NCBI GenBank assembly: GCA_963832245.1
Contig: CAWHTG010000003.1
Span: 124,001 to 188,000 of the forward strand
From: JABDBE01 sp963832245
GTDB taxonomy: Bacteria > Acidobacteriota > Terriglobia > Terriglobales > Acidobacteriaceae
Direction of reading: 5' to 3'
Length of the DNA: 64,000 nt
The position numbers were made by a program, and so were the translations under genes. The first letter of the stretch is position 1, and every line of letters begins with the position of its first letter. The notes under the pieces are model-generated. The model did no database searches, was not told where the DNA came from, and worked only from the letters and a program-made list of their open reading frames with translations. Of this stretch, positions 49,973 to 56,663 are shown in pieces.

Positions 49973-50743
49973 TCACTCCAACACGCTGTCGTCCAGCTTT
50001 TTTCTTCCCCAGTCGGCGGCGGCTTGCACGAAGGCGAGCACCAGCGGATGCGGTTTGCCGGGCTTGGAGGAATGCTGCGGCTGAAATAGGGTCGCGATGT
50101 AAAACCGGTGAGTGGGAGATTCGATGGCGCGGATCTCGCCCTGAGCACCGCGAGCCACCACCGGGAAACCGGCTTCCATGGCGATCCATTCGTATTCCGG
50201 GTTGACTTCGAAGTTGCAGAAGAACTCTTCGCTTGTGGTGTCCTTGGTGTAGAAGGATTGCAGGTAGGATCCTGGGCGCAGGCGGATTTCTGGAATCAGG
50301 CCAGAGAGTTTGGGCGCGTCTTTCTTGCGGCCTGGGACGGCGCACGCGACTGGATAGATGATGATGTTTTTGGAGCCTGAATTGTTCTCAGCTGTGTCAG
50401 CATCCATGATGCCGAGCACATTGCGGGCACACTCAATGAGGGCGTACTGAAAGCCTCCGCAGGTGCCGAGAAAAGGCCAGTCACGGCGGCGTGCGAACTC
50501 GATTCCTTTCAGCATCCCGTCGAAGCTCTTGTACGGGCTGCCGGGCGTGGCCCAGATGCCATCGAGGCTTTCCAGCAATTTCTCGGAACCGGGCGCCAGA
50601 AGGGAAGGCGTTGGAATCCAGGGCGAATCTAGCGGGATCTGCAACTTGGCAGCGCAGTGCTGAAGTGAGTCGTTGATGGCTTTGTAGCCGCGCGATCCGG
50701 GGTCAAGGTCGCCAAGAATACCGATGCGAACAGCTTCGCTCAC
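49973..50743 (-). CDS. CTP synthase C-terminal-like amidotransferase with altered active site
   Basis: A 256-aa protein related to the glutaminase domain of CTP synthase but without the synthetase domain. The nucleophile region is retained (Cys95 in LGTCGGFQYAL). In CTP synthase the triad His and Glu lie in FHPEF; here the matching stretch reads FQPQH, so both residues are replaced by Gln, followed by the conserved PHPLVLAFVQAA. It is therefore probably not a normal glutaminase; the family is known as CTP synthase-related (seleno)protein of unknown function. Single gene, minus strand. Confidence 0.8.
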   Translation of the reverse strand: MSEAVRIGILGDLDPGSRGYKAINDSLQHCAAKLQIPLDSPWIPTPSLLAPGSEKLLESLDGIWATPGSPYKSFDGMLKGIEFARRRDWPFLGTCGGFQYALIECARNVLGIMDADTAENNSGSKNIIIYPVACAVPGRKKDAPKLSGLIPEIRLRPGSYLQSFYTKDTTSEEFFCNFEVNPEYEWIAMEAGFPVVARGAQGEIRAIESPTHRFYIATLFQPQHSSKPGKPHPLVLAFVQAAADWGRKKLDDSVLE

Positions 50744-50801
50744 GGGGTAATTCTAATTGAGAAGTTTTGCGTCTGCTGGTTACGCAAGTGTGAAGTGTGG
50801 T

Positions 50802-50820
50802 GACGGGCGACTCGCCCGTC
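50802..50820. repeat. GC palindrome, intergenic copy of the hpnD insert
   Basis: Arms GACGGGCG and CGCCCGTC around ACT. The inner 15 bases (50804-50818) are the reverse complement of 44453-44467 within hpnD. It lies between the amidotransferase-like gene and lemA. Confidence 0.82.
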
Positions 50821-50880
50821 GGGTCGAGCAATGCCCGGCAGCCAACCCGCCTGGCATTAGCCCAGGTGACCCAGTTCTTG

Positions 50881-51450
50881 CTACTTTGCGGCACTGAAGG
50901 TCATGGGTACGTCGACTTTGTCGGCCTCCTCCACCTTAAACATCGGTTGTGGGGAAAGATTCATGAAGCTGGCGACAAAGGTGTCGGGCATTTGCTGAAT
51001 GCGGATGTTGAAGGTGTTTACGGAGTCGTTGTAGAACTCGCGGCGGTCGGCGATCTCCCTCTCCAATTCCGTGATGCGCACTTGCAACCGCATGAAATTA
51101 TCGTTGGCCTTCAGTTGCGGATAATTCTCAGCCACAGCAAAGAACCCGCGCAGGGCCGAAGTCATGCTCTGGTCGGCTTGGGCTTTTTGATCGACACTGA
51201 CGGCTTGCTGGTACATGCTGCGCGCCTGGGTGATTTTTTGCAGGGTGTCACGCTCGAAATCCATATAGCCCTTGCAGACGTCCAGCAGCTTGGGCAGTTC
51301 GTCGTGACGCTGCCTAAGCAGAATGTCGATGTTGGCCCAGGCCTTGACGATGTCATTCTTCAAGGCAATCAGCCCGTTAAAAATCATGACCACATACGCG
51401 ATCAAACCGAAAATCGCGATCAGGAATGCCAGTGAAACGATCGTGTTCAT
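50881..51450 (-). CDS. LemA family protein
   Basis: LemA proteins have one N-terminal membrane helix and a cytoplasmic or periplasmic helical bundle; their role is not well defined. The 189-aa chain has TIVSLAFLIAIFGLIAYVVMIF as the anchor, then KNDIVKAWANIDILLRQRHDELPKLL and NYPQLKANDNFMRLQVRITELEREIADRREFYNDSVNTFN, which are the family marks. Start ATG 51450 is the family start. It follows the GIDE-domain gene by 14 bases and the two are a recurring pair. Confidence 0.9.
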   Translation of the reverse strand: MNTIVSLAFLIAIFGLIAYVVMIFNGLIALKNDIVKAWANIDILLRQRHDELPKLLDVCKGYMDFERDTLQKITQARSMYQQAVSVDQKAQADQSMTSALRGFFAVAENYPQLKANDNFMRLQVRITELEREIADRREFYNDSVNTFNIRIQQMPDTFVASFMNLSPQPMFKVEEADKVDVPMTFSAAK

Positions 51451-51464
51451 AGGTTCTTCTTTCC

Positions 51465-52589
51465 CTACAACCAGTTGAAGTGTGCAGCCAAGATATAGGA
51501 GCACAGCAGGGTGAGCGCGGGCCCGCCCCAAATCATTAATGCGCACTTCCAGCTTAACGACTTGACGACATCGCGCTGGCTATGCCAGGAGATCAGGAAT
51601 GCCAGATCGTGCGTGCCTTTCATGAGTACGGTTGGGGGATGCAAATCAAATTGCTCGGTTGCAGTGGCCACCGCAGCGCCCGCGCCACTGGAAGCTGAGG
51701 CAGGATGGGTCGCGCCGGAAGGGTTCACTCCGGCTACTGCCCAAGCGGCTGGATTCGTAATGCCGGCCTTCATTAATGCCGCCGTGATCTTCTGTCGCTG
51801 TGCGGCGTCGGTAACCGGGGCGGGCAGGTGGGCACCGGAAGAATAACCTCCAGCTGGGGATAAGGGTTCACTCTGGAATGCGGAGAACCAGGTTCTCCCT
51901 GCAGTGGTCACGTCGGTATCGGCGGACAGGCCAGAGATAATCGGTATATGGAAAGCGACTGCGCGGTGTTCGGCGTTCATGTTTAGTATCGGCGTTGCAT
52001 TTACGCTGAGCCCGGAATTCTGCGCCAATGTGCCGAGAATAAACAGGGCATTCTTGGGCTTAATGCAGTATTCGTCGATTTTGATTTTCTTGTCGGTCGA
52101 TACGCCGTGCCCGGCGAGAAAGCTGGAGATATTGGGAGGGATCTCCAGATTACTGGAGAAGGGAGAAGTGCTGAATTCGTCGTGGAAGTCGCGGTGGATG
52201 TCCATCTCCGCGCCCTGCGGGTCGACCAGTACGCGGCCGGTATTGTCGTCGAGAAAAAAGGGAAGATGCAGGCTCTCCTCGGCGACTTTTACCCAAGCCT
52301 TGTTCTTGCCTTGCTGTTGCCACTGCCACGCTGTGGTGCGGTAGTAGTAGCAGGGGACGCCAGTTATCGGCGCAATCATGGTATAGGGGCCGACGGCCAG
52401 GCCGTTGATCTCAACCAGGCCCATGGCGGCGCTGCGGATCTTGGAAGTGGGCGTATTCAAGATTAAACGTTTGCGTTGCAGGAGGCGGAAACCGCAGTAG
52501 AACAAATACAGGCCGGCAAAGGCGCCGATGACGGCAATGAGGATGCCATCATTCGTTGGATAACGGAATAATGCCAGCAGCGCGATCAC
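51465..52589 (-). CDS. GIDE-domain (E3 ubiquitin ligase-like) membrane protein
   Basis: A 374-aa membrane protein with an N-terminal helix (GILIAVIGAFAGLYLFYCGF), a central GIDE/BAM-like beta domain (about residues 45-250: YTMIAPITGVPCYYYRTTAWQ, then FFLDDNTGRVLVDPQGAE), a low-complexity Ala/Ser/Gly linker (about 285-310) and a C-terminal helix (LMIWGGPALTLLCSYILAAHF). The domain is named after mitochondrial E3 ligases (MUL1/GIDE) but there is no RING domain, so ligase activity is not expected. It is adjacent to lemA. The linker varies in composition and looks recently expanded. Confidence 0.82.
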   Translation of the reverse strand: MIALLALFRYPTNDGILIAVIGAFAGLYLFYCGFRLLQRKRLILNTPTSKIRSAAMGLVEINGLAVGPYTMIAPITGVPCYYYRTTAWQWQQQGKNKAWVKVAEESLHLPFFLDDNTGRVLVDPQGAEMDIHRDFHDEFSTSPFSSNLEIPPNISSFLAGHGVSTDKKIKIDEYCIKPKNALFILGTLAQNSGLSVNATPILNMNAEHRAVAFHIPIISGLSADTDVTTAGRTWFSAFQSEPLSPAGGYSSGAHLPAPVTDAAQRQKITAALMKAGITNPAAWAVAGVNPSGATHPASASSGAGAAVATATEQFDLHPPTVLMKGTHDLAFLISWHSQRDVVKSLSWKCALMIWGGPALTLLCSYILAAHFNWL

Positions 52590-52721
52590 GGGATTGTTTC
52601 GGCACTCCTCGTGCGACAGATTGTGTTTTTCAAAGCATAGCGGACGAGAAAAACCGGCCGAAGCAGAAAGCTGTGGTTTAACCTTACCTTCGTAACGCGG
52701 AGGGAGAATTAGTCGGCACAG

Positions 52722-52758
52722 TTGAATTACATGCCCTAGTCAACTAATATAGTTGACT
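52722..52758 (+). promoter_or_regulatory. Promoter with overlapping palindromic operator for marR-GNAT gene
   Basis: -35 TTGAAT at 52722-52727, 17-base spacer, -10 TAATAT at 52745-52750. The -10 sits in the middle of a 21-base inverted repeat, arms AGTCAACTA (52738-52746) and TAGTTGACT (52750-52758) around ATA. Binding of the MarR-type product there would block its own promoter. The ATG at 52770 has GGAG seven bases upstream. Confidence 0.7.
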
Positions 52759-52769
52759 GGAGCAACTAT

Positions 52770-53729
52770 ATGGCTCAAGCGAGCGCATCTCCAGCCCCGG
52801 CAATCCTGAAGGCGCAGCCCGATCGCACTGCGGCCGTACGACACTTCAACCGCTTCTACACTCGTCAGATTGGCGTGCTGCGGGAAAAACCGTATCGCAG
52901 CTCCTTATCTCTGACTGAAGTTCGGGTGCTCTACGAGCTGGCCCATCGCGACCAGCCAACTGCCACCGAACTCAGCAATGATTTGGGGTTGGACGCTGGC
53001 TACCTCAGCCGGATGCTGGCGGGTTTTGAAAAGCGAGGCTGGCTCGACAAGCAGCCGTGCGACGGCGATGGACGGCAAAGCCTCTTGTCGCTGACCCGGC
53101 AGGGACGGAAGGTACTGGCGCCGCTCGACGCTCGCTCCCGTGAAGAAATCGGTGAGTTCTTAAACGGCCTTTCCGCCCGGGAACAAAGCCAGTTAATCGA
53201 TGCCATGCACACGATCGAGAAGCTGCTCGGCGCTCAATCTGCAAAAGGGTCCGCTTACATACTTCGCCTTCATCAGCCTGGCGATATGGGGTGGGTGGTT
53301 CACCGGCACGGAGTGCTTTATGCGCAGGAATATGGATATGACGAACAGTTCGAGGCGCTGGTGGCGGAGATCGTCGCGAAGTTCGTCCAGAACTTTGATC
53401 CCAAGCGGGAGCGCTGTTGGATTGCCGAGAAGGATGGCGAGATCGTCGGATCGGTATTTTTGGTGAAACACTCGAAGACGGTGGCCAAATTGCGCTTGCT
53501 TCTGGTCGAACCGTCGGCACGGGGTTTGGGGATCGGGAAGCGATTAGTGGAAGAATGTGTGCGTTTTGCGAGACAGGTGGGTTACAAGAAAATTACCTTG
53601 TGGACGCAGAGTTCACTTCACGCCGCGCGGAGGATTTACGAGAAAGCTGGGTTTCGTTTGGTTGGTCGGAAGGGGCATCACAGCTGGGGGCATGATCTGG
53701 TGGCGGAGACTTGGGATCTGGCTCTGTGA
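52770..53729 (+). CDS. MarR-family regulator fused to GNAT acetyltransferase
   Basis: A 319-aa fusion. Residues about 25-150 form a winged helix-turn-helix of the MarR family (LTEVRVLYELAHRDQPTATELSNDLGLDAGYLSRMLAGFEKRGWL). Residues about 160-319 form a GNAT acetyltransferase with the acetyl-CoA loop in EPSARGLGIGKRLVEECVRF and the KITLWTQSSLHAARRIYEKAGF end. Such fusions are known in several phyla. The gene has an almost ideal promoter overlapped by a perfect palindrome, so negative autoregulation is likely. The acetylated substrate and inducing ligand are unknown. Confidence 0.88.
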   Translation: MAQASASPAPAILKAQPDRTAAVRHFNRFYTRQIGVLREKPYRSSLSLTEVRVLYELAHRDQPTATELSNDLGLDAGYLSRMLAGFEKRGWLDKQPCDGDGRQSLLSLTRQGRKVLAPLDARSREEIGEFLNGLSAREQSQLIDAMHTIEKLLGAQSAKGSAYILRLHQPGDMGWVVHRHGVLYAQEYGYDEQFEALVAEIVAKFVQNFDPKRERCWIAEKDGEIVGSVFLVKHSKTVAKLRLLLVEPSARGLGIGKRLVEECVRFARQVGYKKITLWTQSSLHAARRIYEKAGFRLVGRKGHHSWGHDLVAETWDLAL

Positions 53730-53797
53730 CTCTGCTGCTCGACGGCGCCAGAGTTTAGTTCCGTACAGGCCTCGCGCTGCTTCTCCACCCAAGGCCT

Positions 53798-53814
53798 GCG
53801 GAGCTTTGCTCCGC
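53798..53814. repeat. Short hairpin between convergent genes
   Basis: Arms GCGGAGC and GCTCCGC around TTT, in a 159-base GC-rich gap between the marR-GNAT gene (+) and the kynureninase-like gene (-). A related purine/pyrimidine-rich stretch continues to about 53860. No T-run is present, so terminator function is uncertain. Confidence 0.55.
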
Positions 53815-53888
53815 CTGGAGCCTTCGACTCCGCTCAGGGCAGGCTCGCGAGGCGCCCGTCCCCACGTGAGTCTTGTTTGGCTGAGTCT

Positions 53889-55055
53889 TTATCGTGCTAC
53901 AACCGGGCGTTCCTTCAGGATTTCTTCTACTGCGACTATGGCGGTTTCGAGTTCCTGGTCTGTGTTGTAGAAATGGGGGGACATGCGGACTCCGGCTTTG
54001 GGACGCCAGTCAACGATGATGTCGCGCTTCAGGAGTTCGCGGCAGACGTCTTGCGAATCGGGCATGTCGATTGATACCGTGCCGCCGCGTTTTGCGGGAT
54101 CGCGAGGGCTGTTCACTCTCCAGCCTTGGCGGTCAACTAATTCGATCAAATGTGCGGTCTGGCGTTTTGATTTTTCGCGGATGCGCTGCACGCCGACTTC
54201 GGTGATGATTTTCAGTCCGGGGCGCGCGGCTTCTAGCGATGCTATGTGCGTGGTGCCGTTCATGAAGCGGAAGGGCGGATCGGAGTAGCGGATGGGTCCA
54301 GTTTCGAAAGCCATGGAGTCCTGATGGGCGAACCAGCCGGTAAATTTCGGCTCCAGCTTTTTGCCCAGATCTGATCGAACATGTAAATAAGCGACGCCGG
54401 GGCCGCCGCAAAGCCATTTCAAAACTCCCCCGCAGGCGAAATCGGTATTGAGGGCTTGCACATCGACCGGCACCGTACCGAGCGACTGGTAAGTGTCGAG
54501 GACGACGTAGGCGCCGACCTTGTGGGCCTTTTCGATGATCGCCTTGGCGTCGTTGATGTAGGCGCTGCGGAAGATTACGTGAGAGATCGGCACCAGCAGA
54601 GTTTGTTCGTCGATGGCATCCACTAGGCGCTCTGTGGGAACAGTGATTCCGTCGTCCGTCTTCACCATATGAACGCGAGCGCCGTAGGGCCGTTGGGCCT
54701 CCCAGAAATACATCACCGAGGGGAAATTCAAATCGGTGTAAACCACTTTGTTGCGTTTGCCGGAGAAATCGAAGCAGGAAGCGACGATAGCCTGACAGGT
54801 CGTGACATTCTGATGGGTTGAGACGGAACCTTTGGGCGCATTCATAAGAGCGCCAATCTCGTCGCCAACTTCCGCGGCCAGCATCCACCATCGTTCTTCC
54901 CAGGCGCGGACGCCGCGAGTGGCCCAGATGTCGGCATAGGCCTTCATGGCGTCGTAAACACCGCGCGGCATGGCGCCTAAAGAATTGCTGATCAGGTAGG
55001 TGGTGCGCTCGAGGATCGGGAACTCGGAGCGGTAGCGGAGCAGTTCGTCGTTCAT
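53889..55055 (-). CDS. PLP-dependent class V aminotransferase, kynureninase-like
   Basis: A 388-aa fold-type I PLP enzyme of the class V aminotransferase/kynureninase group. TYLISNSLGAMPRGV and VSTHQNVTTCQAIVASC lead to the PLP phosphate site; the Lys Schiff base is probably in GGVLKWLCGGPGVAYLHVR, a pattern close to kynureninase; the Asp pairing PLP is in VVLDTYQSLGTVP. Substrate is not certain: kynureninase, or a selenocysteine lyase-like enzyme. Start ATG 55055; the longer open frame upstream is repeat-derived. Next to it is an amino acid permease on the same strand, which fits amino acid catabolism. Confidence 0.78.
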   Translation of the reverse strand: MNDELLRYRSEFPILERTTYLISNSLGAMPRGVYDAMKAYADIWATRGVRAWEERWWMLAAEVGDEIGALMNAPKGSVSTHQNVTTCQAIVASCFDFSGKRNKVVYTDLNFPSVMYFWEAQRPYGARVHMVKTDDGITVPTERLVDAIDEQTLLVPISHVIFRSAYINDAKAIIEKAHKVGAYVVLDTYQSLGTVPVDVQALNTDFACGGVLKWLCGGPGVAYLHVRSDLGKKLEPKFTGWFAHQDSMAFETGPIRYSDPPFRFMNGTTHIASLEAARPGLKIITEVGVQRIREKSKRQTAHLIELVDRQGWRVNSPRDPAKRGGTVSIDMPDSQDVCRELLKRDIIVDWRPKAGVRMSPHFYNTDQELETAIVAVEEILKERPVVAR

Positions 55056-55097
55056 GCGGATATTGTACTGCCGAATCCGGCCGAGCTTTGCTTGGCC

Positions 55098-55126
55098 GCC
55101 CGGACGAGGGCGTCCGGGCCTACGTG
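55098..55126 (+). repeat. Variant GC palindrome between kynureninase-like gene and permease
   Basis: GCCCGGACG and CGTCCGGGC arms around AGGG, then CTACGTG. It is a one- or two-base variant of the 28-base unit at 16977, 40056 and 49931, with compensating changes at the arm ends. It lies 18 bases from the permease stop codon. Confidence 0.8.
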
Positions 55127-55144
55127 TGCATTGCCTGGAAGGCT

Positions 55145-56518
55145 CTATGTTTTTCGCATTCTTGTGTTGCCCGATCTGAGGAAGAGGTAGGCGGCGGTGA
55201 GTACCGCCAAGGTCGACACGCCGCTGAGCAGGCTGACGCGCGAGTCCCACCAAGTTTTCAGAATGGCAGCGGTTATCAGGCTAAGTCCCAGCATCGACCC
55301 CCAAGCGCCGAGCGGGGTGCGCATGGGAAGGGCGGCTATTTGGGCGGAGCTCATGTGCCTGCGGAAGGAAATGTGCGCGGCCAGCGAGACCACCCAGGAA
55401 AGCATCAGGCCGAACAAGGCGCCGGTGAGGATGTAGACGAAGGCGTTTTTGGCAGCCCATTTTTGCAGAACCACGGCGACCACAATTCCGTAGGAAGAGG
55501 CTATCAGAGCCAATTGCGGTGATCCTGCCGCATTCAGCCTGCCCAGAGCGGCGGGGGCCCATCCCGTTCGTGCCAGCGAGAACAGCATGCGCGACGCAGC
55601 ATATAAGTTGGCATTTGCACCGGAAAGGGCAGCGGTCAGAATCACGAAACTCATCAGGCTACTGGCGGCAGGAATTCCTACCGTTCGGAAGACTGTGACA
55701 AACGGACTCTCGGTAACCCCCGCTCGATTCCACGGCATCACTCCTACGAGAACCACGATAGCGCCCAGATAAACGACGGCGAGCATCGCAAAGGTCAACT
55801 TTACGGCACCGGGAATTTCGGCGGGAGTGCGCGATTCCCCGGTAGTGATGGCTACGATTTCAATTCCCCCGAAGGTGTACAGCGCAAATGTCATGGCTAA
55901 CAAGGGCGCCAGCGCGCCTTTGGGAAAGAATCCTCCCTGCGACGTGTATTGCGCCGGAACCCGGCCGCCGGCCAACAACAGCGCGCCGATCACGATGAAC
56001 GTCGCCATGGTTAGCAGCTTTACCATTGCGAACCAATATTCAAATCGCCCGTAGTCGCCGACGGAGCGAAGATTGACGACGATTAACACCAGCGAGAAGA
56101 CCGCGATCCACAGGAGAGCCGGAACCGCCGGGAACCAGTAACGCATGTAAGTTGCGGAGGCGACCAGGTTGGCGCCCACCGAGACTGAGATGGCAATCCA
56201 ATATCCAGTGCGGCACACGAATGCAGCCCATGGGTTCAGATAAAGATCAGCGTACAAGCCGAAGGAACCGGCGGCGGGATGCGCGCTGGACAGCTCCCCG
56301 AGCGCCATAGTCACGGTCCAGCTGATGAAGCCGGCCAAAATATAGCTTATGATCACGGCGGGGCCCGCGATCTCGATGGCGGCGGCTGACCCCAGCAATA
56401 GGCCCGTGCCAATCGAGCCGCCGACGGCCACCATCGCCATCTGACCGGCGCTGAGCTGGTGGCGAAGGCCACTTTCCTGCGTAGTGCCGTTTTGGCCAGT
56501 CTGGTTTTGCTGGGGCAT
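55145..56518 (-). CDS. APC-family amino acid permease
   Basis: Inner membrane proton-coupled amino acid transporter of 457 aa with about twelve hydrophobic helices. The N-terminal MVAVGGSIGTGLLLGSAAAI is the substrate-binding unwound helix motif of the APC (AAT/GABA permease-like) branch; SHPAAGSFGLYADLYL and the TFALYTFGGIEIVAITTGESRTP stretch are further marks. Specificity cannot be read from sequence. It is upstream of the kynureninase-like gene on the same strand, with an 89-base gap, and may import its substrate. The divergent TPR-protein gene begins 146 bases away. Confidence 0.9.
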   Translation of the reverse strand: MPQQNQTGQNGTTQESGLRHQLSAGQMAMVAVGGSIGTGLLLGSAAAIEIAGPAVIISYILAGFISWTVTMALGELSSAHPAAGSFGLYADLYLNPWAAFVCRTGYWIAISVSVGANLVASATYMRYWFPAVPALLWIAVFSLVLIVVNLRSVGDYGRFEYWFAMVKLLTMATFIVIGALLLAGGRVPAQYTSQGGFFPKGALAPLLAMTFALYTFGGIEIVAITTGESRTPAEIPGAVKLTFAMLAVVYLGAIVVLVGVMPWNRAGVTESPFVTVFRTVGIPAASSLMSFVILTAALSGANANLYAASRMLFSLARTGWAPAALGRLNAAGSPQLALIASSYGIVVAVVLQKWAAKNAFVYILTGALFGLMLSWVVSLAAHISFRRHMSSAQIAALPMRTPLGAWGSMLGLSLITAAILKTWWDSRVSLLSGVSTLAVLTAAYLFLRSGNTRMRKT

Positions 56519-56663
56519 TGCGGACGTATATCAGAAAGCTCTTATTTCCCAAAGAGTTATTCCGCCTATGACCTTCGTAATCGCGTCCCGTCGTTACTTC
56601 GTTGCCCGGTCCGGTACCTGCTCCTAGACTTTCTATGGGTTACTCCGCGCGGCGCTAGCTCTC

